NCBI RefSeq assembly: GCF_008642295.1
Contig: NZ_CP029190.1
Coordinates: 5,253,501 to 5,317,500 of the forward strand
DNA length: 64,000 bases
Source of the DNA: Streptomyces venezuelae
GTDB lineage: Bacteria > Actinomycetota > Actinomycetes > Streptomycetales > Streptomycetaceae
Direction: 5' to 3'
In this document: in pieces, positions 24,506 through 35,366 of the stretch
Position numbering within the stretch: the first letter of the stretch is position 1
Layout of the letters: each line of letters starts with the position of its first letter
Notes under the pieces: generated by a model
The model's input: only the letters and a program-made list of their open reading frames with translations
The model's database searches: none
What the model was told of the DNA's origin: nothing
Position numbers and translations under genes: made by a program

Positions 24506-27500
24506 GTGCGTTATGCGATTCTCGGTACGGCCCAGGCGGAGCGGGACGACGGAAGCCCCGTCGCCCTCGGCGGTGCGCGGCTGCGGGCCCTGCTGACCGC
24601 GCTCGCACTGCGACCCGGGCGGGCGGTGCCCGCCGAGGTGCTGGTCGCCGAGGTGTGGGGCGGCAGCGGGGACGCGGACGCCACCCCGCCCGCGGACGCG
24701 GTCGCGGCGCTGCAGGCGCTGGTCGGCCGGCTCCGCCGCGCCGTCGGGCACGCGGCGGTGGCCTCCGGCGGGCGCGGCTACCGGCTCGCCGCCGACCGCG
24801 AGGACATCGACCTCTTCCGCTTCGAGGACCTGGCCCGGGCCGCCGGCCGGGCCCTGGCGGCAGACGACCCCGGCCGGGCCGAAGACCTCTACGGCGAGGC
24901 CCTCGCGCTCTGGCGGGGCCCCGCCCTCGCCGATCTGCCGGACGCCGGCGCGGAGGCCGCCCGCTGGGAAACCGTACGGATGGACGCCCGCCGGGGCCGG
25001 CTCACCGCGGCGGTCGCCCTCGGCCGGGCGGACCGGGTGCTGCCCGAGCTCACCGCCCTCTGCGCGGAACGCCCCCTGGACGAACCCCTCCAGGCGCTGC
25101 GGATCCGGGCGCTGCGCGAGACCGGCCGCCCGGCCGAGGCCCTCGCCGCCTACGAGGAGGTCCGCCGCGACCTCGCCGCCCGGCTCGGCACCGACCCCGG
25201 CCCGGGCCTGCGCGAACTCCAGACGGAACTCCTGAACCCGCCCGGCCCGCGCGATCCCGCTGCACCGGCTGCACCGGCCGGAGTAGGACCCGGCGGTCCC
25301 GGCGGCCCCGCAGCGCCCGCCGGGAACCTGCGGGCCCGGCTCACCACCTTCGTCGGCCGGGAGGACGACATCCGGGTGATCGGCCAGGACCTCGCCCGGG
25401 CCCGCCTGGTCACCCTGCTCGGCCCCGGCGGGGCCGGGAAGACCCGGCTGTCGCAGGAGGCCGCCGAGGCACATGGCGGTGGCGGCGCGGCGGCCGGCTC
25501 CGGGGGAGCCGGCTGGCCGGACGGGGTGTGGCTGATCGAACTCGCGCCGGTCGACGACCCCGACGATGTCGCCGAGGCCACCCTCGCCGCCCTCGGTGCC
25601 CGGGAGACCAAACTGCGCGGCGGCGCGGCCGACGAACTGCGGGCCCTGACCGACCGGACCGGCGACGACCCGCTGGAACGCCTCGTCGAGTTCTGCGCCG
25701 GCCGTCGGCTGCTGCTGCTCCTGGACAACTGCGAGCACGTCATCGGCGCAGCGGCCCGGCTGGCCGAGGAGCTGCTGGTGCGCTGCCCGGGGGTGCGCAT
25801 CCTGGCCACCAGCCGGGAGCCCCTCGGGGTGCCCGGCGAACTGCTGCGGCCGGTGGACCCGCTGCCCGACCCCGTCGCCCTGCGGCTGCTCCAGGACCGG
25901 GGCGCGGCGGCCCGGCCCGGGTTCAGCGTGGCCGAGGACCCGGCCGCCGCCGTGGAGATCTGCCGCCGGCTGGACGGGCTGCCGCTGGCCATCGAGCTGG
26001 CCGCGGCCCGGCTGCGGCTGCTCTCCCCACGGCAGATCGCCGACCGGCTCGACAACCGGTTCCGGCTGCTGACCAGCGGGAGCCGCACCGTACTGCCCCG
26101 CCAGCAGACCCTGCGCGCGGTGGTCGACTGGTCCTGGGACCTGCTGGACGAGCACGAGCGCACCGTGCTGCGTCGGCTGTCGGTGTTCGCCGGCGGCTGC
26201 GACCTGGCCGCCGCCGAGGCCGTCTGCGCGGCACCCGTCGCCGGAGGAGCCACCGGAGCCCCCGCCGACGTGGCCGGGCAGCTCGGCGCCCTCGTCGACA
26301 AGTCCCTGGTCGTGGCCACCCCCACGGCCGAGGGGGAGATGCGCTACCGGCTGCTGGAGACCGTCGGCGAATACGCCGCGGAGCGGCTCGCCGAAACCCC
26401 CGGGGACAAGACCGACACCGAGCGCCGGCATCTGGTCCACTACCGGGAACTCGCCCGGACCACCGAGCCGCTGTTCCGCGGCCGGCGGCAGCGCGCCGCC
26501 GCCCGGACCATCGCCACCGAGTACGAGAACCTCCGTACCGCCCTGCGCCGCGCCATTGCCGCGGGGGAGGCGGACGAAGCCCTCTGCCTGGTGCACAGCC
26601 TGGTCTGGTACTGGCACATGCACGACCTCCGCACCGAATCCCGGCACTGGTCCGACGCCACCGCCGCCCTCGGCCCCGACCCCTTCCAGCAGCCGGTGGT
26701 CCCGGCCCGGCCGGTCTACGACCGGATCGTCGACACACCGCCGCCCTACACCGGCGAGCTGCTCACCGAGGCCTGGCGCGGCATCCAGATGATCCGGCTC
26801 GCCTCCCGCGACCAGAGCAAGGCCGACTGGTACAGCCCCGAAGTGCGGACCCAGCTGGACGGCATGCTGGAGGCCTACGTCCCCGGTATGCCGCAGACCT
26901 GCCGGGCCCCCGCCGCACTGTGGGTCTACGCCGTGATGATCGCCGGGGACACGGTGCTGCTCCAGCAGGTCATCGACGCCACCGTGGACACTGCCCGGGG
27001 GCTCGGCCACCGCTGGGAGCTGGCCTCCGCGCTCCAACTGCGCGCCAATGTGATGGCCAACCGGGCCGACTGGGCCGGGAACGTGGCCCGCGACGCGGAG
27101 GAGAGCCTGGCGGTCTTCCAGGATCTCGGCGACGACTGGGGCTGCGCCGAGGCGCTCGCCGCCCGCGCCGAATCGAGGGAGAAACGCGGGGAGTACGTCC
27201 GCGCCGCCGAGGACTTCCGGGCCGCCATCCGGCATGCCGAACGGCTCGGTGCCCAGGGCCAGGTCGCGGTGCTGCGGGTGCGGCTGGCCGGAACGCTCTC
27301 CCAGCAGGGCGAGAGCGAGGGGGCGGAGGCGGAGGAGATCCTCACCGAGATCACCGGCGGCCGGCAGCGGTTCGGCAACGAGGCCATGCCGGCCGCCCGG
27401 ATGTTCCTCGCCACCCGGCTCGGCCGGACCGGCCGGTTCGCCGAGGCCCGGGCCCAGCTGCGGCTGCTGACCGATGAGCTGCCATACGGCGTGTACGCGG

Positions 27501-27892
27501 TCTTCGACGCCTACCTGTTCGCGGTGACGGCCTGGCTGGACAACCAGGAGGGCGCGTACGAACAGACCCGGACGGTGCTCCGGCAGGGCCTGGCCACCAT
27601 GCGGGACCCGCTCGCGCTGCTGGTGGCCCCGCAGATGCCGGCGGTCTTCCTGATGACGGGCGCGGCTGCGCTGGCCGGGCTCGGGGGTCCGGAGCGGGCC
27701 GCCGATGCGGCCCGGCTGCTCGGCGCCTACCGGGCCCTGCTGCCGGACGGCCATGTGCCCGTCGTCACCGAGCGGGAGGACGCCGCCCGGGCCGAGGAAC
27801 TGGCCCGGAAGGCGCTCGGCGACGCCGCGTACGAGGCGGCGTACGCCGAGGGCGGCGGCCTCACCCTGGAGCAGGCCACCGCCCTCGTCTGA
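24506..27892 (+). CDS. AfsR/SARP-type regulator with ATPase and repeat domains
   Basis: A 1128-residue regulator of the SARP-STAND type. Residues ~1-95 are the OmpR-like winged helix and ~95-240 the BTAD helical repeat domain, which together bind direct repeats and recruit RNA polymerase. A Pro/Ala/Gly linker leads to an NB-ARC-type ATPase with Walker A LLGPGGAGKTRL at about residue 302 and LLLLLDNCEHV Walker B at about 400. TPR-like repeats occupy the C-terminal half. It begins at GTG 24506. Such proteins switch on secondary metabolism or sporulation genes in response to unknown signals; no biosynthetic cluster is adjacent here, so its target is likely elsewhere. It is divergent from the M50 gene. 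Confidence 0.88.
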   Translation: MRYAILGTAQAERDDGSPVALGGARLRALLTALALRPGRAVPAEVLVAEVWGGSGDADATPPADAVAALQALVGRLRRAVGHAAVASGGRGYRLAADREDIDLFRFEDLARAAGRALAADDPGRAEDLYGEALALWRGPALADLPDAGAEAARWETVRMDARRGRLTAAVALGRADRVLPELTALCAERPLDEPLQALRIRALRETGRPAEALAAYEEVRRDLAARLGTDPGPGLRELQTELLNPPGPRDPAAPAAPAGVGPGGPGGPAAPAGNLRARLTTFVGREDDIRVIGQDLARARLVTLLGPGGAGKTRLSQEAAEAHGGGGAAAGSGGAGWPDGVWLIELAPVDDPDDVAEATLAALGARETKLRGGAADELRALTDRTGDDPLERLVEFCAGRRLLLLLDNCEHVIGAAARLAEELLVRCPGVRILATSREPLGVPGELLRPVDPLPDPVALRLLQDRGAAARPGFSVAEDPAAAVEICRRLDGLPLAIELAAARLRLLSPRQIADRLDNRFRLLTSGSRTVLPRQQTLRAVVDWSWDLLDEHERTVLRRLSVFAGGCDLAAAEAVCAAPVAGGATGAPADVAGQLGALVDKSLVVATPTAEGEMRYRLLETVGEYAAERLAETPGDKTDTERRHLVHYRELARTTEPLFRGRRQRAAARTIATEYENLRTALRRAIAAGEADEALCLVHSLVWYWHMHDLRTESRHWSDATAALGPDPFQQPVVPARPVYDRIVDTPPPYTGELLTEAWRGIQMIRLASRDQSKADWYSPEVRTQLDGMLEAYVPGMPQTCRAPAALWVYAVMIAGDTVLLQQVIDATVDTARGLGHRWELASALQLRANVMANRADWAGNVARDAEESLAVFQDLGDDWGCAEALAARAESREKRGEYVRAAEDFRAAIRHAERLGAQGQVAVLRVRLAGTLSQQGESEGAEAEEILTEITGGRQRFGNEAMPAARMFLATRLGRTGRFAEARAQLRLLTDELPYGVYAVFDAYLFAVTAWLDNQEGAYEQTRTVLRQGLATMRDPLALLVAPQMPAVFLMTGAAALAGLGGPERAADAARLLGAYRALLPDGHVPVVTEREDAARAEELARKALGDAAYEAAYAEGGGLTLEQATALV

Positions 27893-27900
27893 CGCGGAGG

Positions 27901-28754
27901 TCAGGTCTTGCTGCGGAACTTGCGGACCGCCAGCGGGGCGGTGACCGCGGTGATGCCGACCGCCCAGGCCAGGGTGATCAGCACCGGCTGGGCGACCGCG
28001 CCCTGGTCGTTGATCAGGGCGCGGGCCGCGTCGGCCAGGTTGGACAGCGGGTTGACGTCGGTGAAGGCCTGCAGCCAGCCCGGCATCGAGGTGGTCGGGG
28101 CGAAGATCGAGCTGCCGAACTGCAGGGGCATCAGTACCAGCATCGCCATGCCCTGGACCGCCTGCGCGGTCTTCATGGCCAGACCCAGCAGGATGAAGAT
28201 CCACATCAGCGAGGCGCCGAAGACCATGGACAGGCCCACGGCGGCCAGCAGCTGGAACACCGAGCCGTGCAGGGTCAGGCCCAGGATGAAGCCCATGATC
28301 AGCAGGATGGTCATGGCGACGAGCATCCGGCCGATCTCGACCACGATCTTCGCGATCAGCACCGAGGAACGGGCGATCGGCATGGACCGGAACCGGTCCA
28401 TCACGCCCTTCTTGAAGTCGTCGTTGACACCGGTGCCCACCGCCATCGCGATGTTCATGCCCATCATGGCCATCAGGCCGGGGATGAGGTAGTTGACGTA
28501 GACGTCCTGGTTGCCCTTGCCGGAGATGGCGCCGCCGAACACGAACACGAACAGCAGCGTGAAGATGATCGGCATGAACAGGACGTCGAACATCGACTCG
28601 GGGTCCTGCTTGATCTGCAGGGTGTTGCGGCGCGCCAGCGCGCCGATGTGCCGCAGGTGCGCCCGCAGCCCGATCCGGCCCTCGGCGGCCGGCGCCGCCG
28701 CCGGGGCGGTCGCGGGGGCGGCGTCGGCGTCGGTGCGCGTGGTGATGACGGTGC

Positions 28755-28758
<4 letters not shown>
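27901..28758 (-). CDS. ABC-2-type drug exporter permease (DrrB-like)
   Basis: A 285-residue permease with six membrane helices and the ABC-2 signature (PGLMAMMGMN...DFKKGVMDRFRSMPIARS). Together with the ATPase encoded upstream it forms a DrrAB-type exporter, of which daunorubicin resistance is the model. The substrate is unknown. ATG 28758 overlaps the ATPase stop by ATGA, so the two proteins are made stoichiometrically. The N-terminal ~25 residues are a low-complexity Ala/Pro segment. Its end faces the convergent AfsR-like gene across eight bases. Confidence 0.88.
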
Positions 28759-29813
<1,055 letters not shown>

Positions 29814-29860
29814 GCCCACCATGAGAACAGCCGCCACCGACAACGCACCGACAGGCTGCC

Positions 29861-29896
29861 GACAGCCCTCCGACACGGAGGTGTCGGAGGGCTGTC
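29861..29896 (-). terminator. Perfect 16-bp-stem hairpin between panB and the exporter
   Basis: GACAGCCCTCCGACAC (29861-29876) and GTGTCGGAGGGCTGTC (29881-29896) form a perfect stem with a GGAG loop. It sits 30 bases after the panB stop and upstream of the DrrA-like gene on the same strand, so it likely terminates panB. The length and symmetry could also serve as a regulator-binding palindrome for the exporter. Confidence 0.7.
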
Positions 29897-29925
29897 GGGC
29901 CCGGAACCATCGGGCCGGGTCGGAG

Positions 29926-30789
29926 CTAGTGGACGCTGTGCTCTTCCAGCGGGAACGTTCCGCCCACCACGTCCTCGGCGAAGGCCCGGGCCGCGGACGT
30001 CATGGTGCCGCGCAGATCGGCGTACTGCTTGACGAACCGCGGCATCTTCCCGCCGGTGAGGCCCATCATGTCGGTCCACACCAGCACCTGGGCGTCGCAC
30101 TCCGCGCCGGCGCCGATGCCGACCGTCGGGATGTGCAGCGACCGGGTCACCTCCGCGGCCAGCTCGGCCGGAACCAGTTCGAGGACCACCGCGAAGGCGC
30201 CCGCGTCCTGGGCCGCCTTGGCGTCCCGCAGCAGCCGGTGCGCGGCCTCGTCCCCGCGGCCCTGCACCCGGTACCCCATGGCGTTCACCGACTGCGGGGT
30301 CAGGCCCAGGTGGGACATGACCGGGATGCCGGCCTGCACGATCAGTTCGGTCTGGGCGAGCGAGCGCTCGCCGCCCTCCAGCTTGACCGCGCCGACCCCG
30401 GCCTCCTTGACCAGGCGGGTGGCGCTGCGCAGCGCCTGCACCGGGCCCTCCTGGTACGAGCCGAACGGCATGTCGCCGATGACCAGCGCCCGGCTGGTGC
30501 CGCGTACCACCGCCGCCGACAGCATGGTCATCTGGTCCATCGTGACCGGCACGGTGGTGTCGTAGCCGAGGTGGCAGTTGCCCATCGAGTCACCGACGAG
30601 GATGACCGGGATGCCGGCCTCGTCGAACACGGACGCGGTCATCGCGTCGTAGGCGGTGAGCATGGGCCACTTCTCGCCGCGTTCCTTGGCGAGGGTGAGG
30701 TCGCGGACGGTGATGCGCCGGGAACCCTTTCCTCCGTAGAGGACGGGCCCGGAGGTTTCGCGCGCAGGCGAAACGGAGGCATGCGTCAT
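29926..30789 (-). CDS. panB: 3-methyl-2-oxobutanoate hydroxymethyltransferase
   Basis: A 287-residue ketopantoate hydroxymethyltransferase, the first committed enzyme of pantothenate/coenzyme A synthesis. It transfers a hydroxymethyl group from methylenetetrahydrofolate to 2-oxoisovalerate. Visible are LTAYDAMTASVFDEAGIPVILVGDSMGNC, with the Mg2+ aspartate, KLEGG, SHLGLTPQSVNAMGY, and a C-terminal VVGGTFP segment. ATG 30789 was chosen for AAGGAG eight bases upstream. The Ser-rich N-terminal extension (MTHASVSPARETSGPVLY) is family-normal in actinomycetes. Confidence 0.95.
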   Translation of the reverse strand: MTHASVSPARETSGPVLYGGKGSRRITVRDLTLAKERGEKWPMLTAYDAMTASVFDEAGIPVILVGDSMGNCHLGYDTTVPVTMDQMTMLSAAVVRGTSRALVIGDMPFGSYQEGPVQALRSATRLVKEAGVGAVKLEGGERSLAQTELIVQAGIPVMSHLGLTPQSVNAMGYRVQGRGDEAAHRLLRDAKAAQDAGAFAVVLELVPAELAAEVTRSLHIPTVGIGAGAECDAQVLVWTDMMGLTGGKMPRFVKQYADLRGTMTSAARAFAEDVVGGTFPLEEHSVH

Positions 30790-30940
30790 TGCAACTGCTC
30801 CTTGTGTCATCTCGAGGCACCCTGACGGCGTCCCCGGACTCACCCACCATGGTTGCACCCGCCCGGCCCGGGGCGGAAGTGGCCATGGGCCGTGGCGGTG
30901 GCCACGCAGGGCCCGCCCGGGTGAATGTGCGCGTTTCGTG

Positions 30941-30957
30941 ACAAGGGGAACCCTTGT
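30941..30957. promoter_or_regulatory. Inverted repeat upstream of panB
   Basis: Perfect 7-bp arms ACAAGGG (30941-30947) and CCCTTGT (30951-30957) flank GAA. They lie 152 bases upstream of panB in the 286-base divergent region to the exo/endonuclease gene, which otherwise shows only ordinary promoter DNA. It could be an operator for either gene. Nothing else in the gap is recognisable. Confidence 0.3.
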
Positions 30958-31075
30958 GCCGGAGCCGGTCGTCCTCTCGGCCGTAGGACCGGAACGGACG
31001 GCACGGAGAGCTCCCGGTATCGCCTAGGGTCAAGGGGCGGGAACGGAGCGCAAGCACGGCAGTGAGGGCAGTCGC

Positions 31076-32104
31076 ATGGCACAGGCGTATATGACGGACA
31101 CCGGGAACGGCGGCTCGGAGCCCGAGCCCTCCGGATCCCCCGTCCGGCGCCGGCTCGCCGAACTGCGCAGGGACCCCGGAATCTGGCGGCGGGGCATCCT
31201 GCTCGCCTCGGCGGCCGTGCTGCTCTCGCTGGTGATGATCTTCCACGCCCACCTGCCGAACGACATCGGCAACCTCGGCAGCCTCATCGAGACCTTCCTA
31301 CCCTGGCTGGGGCTGGCCGTTCCGCTGCTGCTGGCGGGCGCGGTCTGGCGGAAGTCGGCGACCGCGCTCATCGCGATACTGCTGACCGCCGGCGTCTGGC
31401 TGAACCTGTTCGGCGGCCTGGTCACCGACAAGTCCGGCGGCGGCGGCAACCTGACCGTGGCCACCCACAACGTGGACGCCGACAACACCGACCCGCGCGG
31501 CACCGCCGAGTCGGTGGCGACCTCCGGCGCCGATGTGCTGGCCCTGACCGAGCTCAAGGCGAGCGCGGTCCCCGTCTACGAGCGCGCACTGGCCGCCGCG
31601 TACCCCTACCACGCCGTCGAGGGAACGGTCGGGGTCTGGAGCAAGTACCCCCTGACCAGCACCCTTCCGGTGGACATCAAGATGGGCTGGACCCGTGCGA
31701 TGCGCACCACCGTGCGCACCGAGCAGGGCGAGGTGGCGGTGTTCGTCGCGCACCTGCCCTCGGTACGGGTCAAGCTGAACGCCGGCTTCACCGCCAACCA
31801 GCGCGACAACAGCGCCGAGGCCCTCGGGCAGGCCCTGGTCGCCGAACCGCTGCGGAAGGTCATCCTGCTCGGCGACCTCAACGGCACCATGAACGACCGC
31901 GCCCTGTCCCCGGTGACCTCGCAGATGCGCTCCACCCAGGGCGCGGCCGGTGACGGCTTCGGCTTCAGCTGGCCGGCCGGGTTCCCGATGGCCCGGATCG
32001 ACCAGATCATGGTCCGCGGGATCAAGCCGGAGGCCTCCTGGACCCTGCCGCGCACCGGCAGCGACCACCTGCCGATCGCCGCCCGGCTGACGCTGAAGCC
32101 GTAG
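31076..32104 (+). CDS. Membrane endonuclease/exonuclease/phosphatase-family protein
   Basis: A 342-residue protein. Its N-terminal third has three predicted helices (residues ~44-62, 78-93 and 98-115). The C-terminal domain, facing outside, is an EEP fold with VATHNVDADN, a catalytic LTELK glutamate, GDLNGTMND and SDHLPIAARL. Such proteins hydrolyse phosphodiester bonds in nucleic acids, phosphoinositides or sphingolipids; the exact substrate is not predictable. ATG 31076 is preceded by a GTCGC-only leader without a clear ribosome site. It faces nadE across a 35-base gap. Confidence 0.83.
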   Translation: MAQAYMTDTGNGGSEPEPSGSPVRRRLAELRRDPGIWRRGILLASAAVLLSLVMIFHAHLPNDIGNLGSLIETFLPWLGLAVPLLLAGAVWRKSATALIAILLTAGVWLNLFGGLVTDKSGGGGNLTVATHNVDADNTDPRGTAESVATSGADVLALTELKASAVPVYERALAAAYPYHAVEGTVGVWSKYPLTSTLPVDIKMGWTRAMRTTVRTEQGEVAVFVAHLPSVRVKLNAGFTANQRDNSAEALGQALVAEPLRKVILLGDLNGTMNDRALSPVTSQMRSTQGAAGDGFGFSWPAGFPMARIDQIMVRGIKPEASWTLPRTGSDHLPIAARLTLKP

Positions 32105-32131
32105 CCGGTAGCCGGTGGCCGGTGGCCGACA

Positions 32132-32147
32132 GCCCGTGGCTACGGGC
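32132..32147. terminator. Short hairpin over the nadE stop codon
   Basis: GCCCGT (32132-32137) and ACGGGC (32142-32147) form a small stem that includes the minus-strand stop codon. It is preceded by GTAGCCGGTAGCCGGTGGCC repeats at about 32101-32124, so both converging genes share one weak terminator. Confidence 0.35.
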
Positions 32148-33894
32148 GCTCGCGCCAGCCGTTGGTGATGGGCAGCCGGCGGTCCTTGCCGAAGCCCTTC
32201 GCGGAGATCTTGGTGCCCGGCGGGTACTGCCGGCGCTTGTACTCGGCGGTGTCCACCATCCGCAGGGTCTTCGCCACCAGCTCCGCATCGAACCCGGCCG
32301 CCACGATCGTGGCCATCCCCTGGTCCCGGTCGACGTACCGCTCCAGGATCGCGTCCAGCACCGGATAGTCGGGCAGCGAGTCGGTGTCCACCTGGTCCGG
32401 CCGGAGCTCGGCGCTCGGTGGCTTCTCGATGGAGCTCTCCGGGATCGGCGGGGTCGCGCCGCGTTCCCCGGCGGCCCGGTTGCGCCAGCGGGCCAGCCGG
32501 AAGACGTCCGTCTTGTAGACGTCCTTGATCGGCCCGTACGCCCCGACCGAGTCGCCGTAGAGGGTGGAGTAGCCGACCGCCAGCTCGGACTTGTTGCCCG
32601 GGGCCAGCACCAGGTGGCCTTCCTGGTTGGAGACGGCCATGAGCATCGTGCCGCGCAGCCGGGACTGGAGGTTCTCCTCGGCAAGGCCGGTGAGCCCCAG
32701 CGATCCCATGTACGCGTCGAACATCGGCTCGATGGAGACGGTGCGGAAGTTCAGGCCGGTGCGGCGGGCCAGCTCGGCCGCGTCGCCCCGGGAGTGGTCC
32801 GAGGAGTACTTGGAGGGCATCGAGATGCCGTACACGTTCTGCGCGCCGACCGCATCGCAGGCGAGGGCGGCGACCAGGGCGGAGTCGATGCCGCCGGAGA
32901 GCCCGATCAGGACCGACCGGAAGCCGTTCTTCCGGACGTACGCGCGCAGGCCCGTCACCAGCGCCTCGTAGATCTCCTCGTCGTCGTCGAGCCGGTCGGC
33001 GTAACCGCCCGTCACCACCGGCTCGTACGGGGCCAGGGGCTCCTCGGAGAGCACCACCCGGTCGATCCGCAGGCCGTCGTCGACCACCCCCTCGGGGGCG
33101 TCCGCGGCGGCGGCCGGCAGATCCAGGTCGATCAGCACACAGCCCTCGGAGAACTGCGGGGCGCGGGCGAGGACCTCACCGTCCCGGTCGACCACGATCG
33201 AGTCGCCGTCGAAGACGAGCTCGTCCTGGCCGCCCATCATGGCCAGGTAGGCGAGGGTGCAGCCGGCCTCCTGGGCGCGCTTGCGCACCAGCTCCAGGCG
33301 GGCGTCGTCCTTGTTCCGCTCGTACGGCGAGGCGTTGACCGAGATGAGCAGCCCGGCCCCGGCGGACCGGGTGGCCGGGACCCGGCCGCCGTCCTGCCAG
33401 AGGTCCTCGCAGATGGCCAGGGCCACATCCACCCCGTGGACCCGGATCACCGGCTGGGTGTTGCCGGGGACGAAATAGCGGAACTCGTCGAACACCCCGT
33501 AGTTGGGGAGGTGGTGCTTGGCGAAACGCAGTGCGATGGCGCCCCGGTGCAGGACGGCGGCGGCGTTCTCGGGGGCGCCTGCCGGGCGGCCGAGCCGGGG
33601 CTCGGCCCGGTCGGCCCGGTCCAGGTATCCGACGATCACCGGCAGTTCCCCGAGCCCCTCGGCGGCGAGCCGCTCCGCGAGCTCGCGCAGGGCGGTCCGG
33701 GAGGCTTCGACGAAGGACTCGCGCAGGGCGAGGTCCTCGACGGGGTAGCCGGTCAGCGCCATTTCGGGGAACGCCACCAGGTGGGCGCCCTGCTCGGCGG
33801 AGTGCCGGGTCCAGTGCAGGATCGAGTCGGCGTTGGCCGCGATGTGGCCGACGTGCGCGTCGATCTGGTTCAGCGCGAGGCGAAGTTGAGGCAC
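32140..33894 (-). CDS. nadE: Glutamine-dependent NAD+ synthetase
   Basis: A 584-residue two-domain enzyme that makes NAD+ from deamido-NAD+, ATP and glutamine. Residues ~1-270 form the nitrilase-type glutaminase, with catalytic Glu44 in AFPEMALTGY, Lys126 in RFAKHHLP and nucleophilic Cys162 in AICEDLWQ. Residues ~290-584 are the ATP-pyrophosphatase synthetase with the SGGIDSALVAALA P-loop. The length is normal for actinobacterial glutamine-dependent forms. The start ATG 33894 lies directly after the promoter region shared with the frameshifted membrane-protein gene upstream. Confidence 0.95.
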   Translation of the reverse strand: MPQLRLALNQIDAHVGHIAANADSILHWTRHSAEQGAHLVAFPEMALTGYPVEDLALRESFVEASRTALRELAERLAAEGLGELPVIVGYLDRADRAEPRLGRPAGAPENAAAVLHRGAIALRFAKHHLPNYGVFDEFRYFVPGNTQPVIRVHGVDVALAICEDLWQDGGRVPATRSAGAGLLISVNASPYERNKDDARLELVRKRAQEAGCTLAYLAMMGGQDELVFDGDSIVVDRDGEVLARAPQFSEGCVLIDLDLPAAAADAPEGVVDDGLRIDRVVLSEEPLAPYEPVVTGGYADRLDDDEEIYEALVTGLRAYVRKNGFRSVLIGLSGGIDSALVAALACDAVGAQNVYGISMPSKYSSDHSRGDAAELARRTGLNFRTVSIEPMFDAYMGSLGLTGLAEENLQSRLRGTMLMAVSNQEGHLVLAPGNKSELAVGYSTLYGDSVGAYGPIKDVYKTDVFRLARWRNRAAGERGATPPIPESSIEKPPSAELRPDQVDTDSLPDYPVLDAILERYVDRDQGMATIVAAGFDAELVAKTLRMVDTAEYKRRQYPPGTKISAKGFGKDRRLPITNGWRERP

Positions 33895-34008
33895 GGATCC
33901 AGTGTAATCGTCTTTCTGACGCGATGTCCTGGGTTCCGTGCCTCGGCCTCGGCGCTTCGGCGCCTCGGCCCCTTGGGCGGCCTGGGCGAGCGCGCCTTGT
34001 CGACGTGC

Positions 34009-35366
34009 CTAGCTCAGCGCGCCGGACCAGATGGCGCCCTCGTACTCCGAGGGGCCGGGGTCGATCTCGAACTGGAGGCCCTTGGAGTCCTCGGGCAGGC
34101 CGTAGCCGAACACACCGGTGGCGGACTGGCCCGGCAGCAGCGAACCGTCGAAGGGCTTGTACACCTCGGCGTCGTACATCCGGGTCGCCTCCAGACCCTT
34201 GTCGTCGCGGGCGGAGGGCAGGGCGAGCCGCACCTCGATGCGCTTGTCGGAGTTGTTGGTGATGGTGACGGTCACCTTCGCCGCGAACTTGGGGCGGTCG
34301 GGCAGGTACCGGTTGGGTTCCGGCTTGTAGCCCTTGGCCTCCTTGACGGTGACCTCCACCCCGTCGTCGTAGCGGAAGGTCTGGCCGAAGGCGAGCGGCT
34401 TGGTCCGGCCGGGGAGGTCGCTCGGGGTTGGCGAGGCCGTCGGCTCGGGGGCGCCGTAGAGGTCGTCGTAGCCGTCGTCGTACGCGTCGTCGATGTTCCG
34501 CTCGTACCGGTCGGAACGCTCCTCCAGTTCGTCGGCGATCTGGACGGTGAAGAAGACGCCGCCGGCCGCCGCAGGGAGGGCGAGTGCTCCGAGGACGATG
34601 CCGGCGATGGCCATGCCCTTGCGCGGCGAGCCGCGGCGGGCCTTGACCACGCCGGCGATGCCGAGGCCGATGGCCACGGGGGCGACGGTGAGGGCGAGGG
34701 CGAAGACGAACGGGAGCAGGGCCGTCAGGACGGCGAGGATGCCGAGGACCAGGGCGCCGACGGCCAGGCCGTTGGTGTCGGCGGGCGGGGGGAAGCCGGG
34801 GCCGCCCGGGTAGGGCGGTGCGGGGTAACCGGGGGGCGGGCCCCAGGGGTTGCCGGGTCCGCCGGGGGCGCCGGGTCCGCCCGGCGTGCCGAATGCGGCG
34901 GCCGGCGGGGCCGTGGGGGAGGGCGCGGCGAAGGGGTTCGGCGGCGCGAGGGCGGCGTGCGCGGCTGCGTGCTCGGTGGGCTGCGCGGCCGGGGCTTCGG
35001 ACGGCGCTTCCGCCGCGGCGGGAGCCGGGGAAGGCGCGTCGGCCAGGGTCGGCTCGGGCTGGGTGGCGGGGGCCGGCTCGGGGGTGGGGCCGGGGACGGC
35101 TCGGGCTGGGGGGCCGGGGTTTCGGCCGCCGGGGCCGGCTTGTCGAGCGAGAGGGTGGCCGGGGCCGGCTCGGTGCCGGGCGCCGGGGTTTCGGCCGGGG
35201 CCGGCTTCTCCAGCGACAGCGTCACCGGGGCCGGCTCGGGCGTCGCGGCCGGGGATTCGGGCTGGTCCGCGGACGAGCTCGGGCCGGGTATGGAGGTGCC
35301 CTCGGGTTCCGTCGGCGTCGGACCGGCGGGCGGGGTGTCGCTGGGCGGGTTCGAGGGCGTACTCAT
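34009..35366 (-). pseudogene. DUF4190/DUF4352 membrane protein split by a frameshift
   Basis: Two adjacent minus-strand frames make one recognisable protein. The 5' frame (from ATG 35366) encodes a Pro/Ala/Glu-rich tract with two VTLSLEKPAPAE-like repeats. The 3' frame (down to 34009) continues the Pro-rich tract, then has two membrane helices with VGALVLGILAVLTALLPFV and an IAGIVLGALALPAAAGGVFF pair (DUF4190), then a beta-rich lipoprotein-like DUF4352 domain. Restoring one base near 35097 (GAGCCGTCC to GAGCCGGTCC on the minus strand) joins them as PEPVPGPTPEPAPATQPEP. Whether it is a sequencing error, a real broken gene or a slippery-site variant cannot be told. It may be functional as the shorter 3' part. 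Confidence 0.7.
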
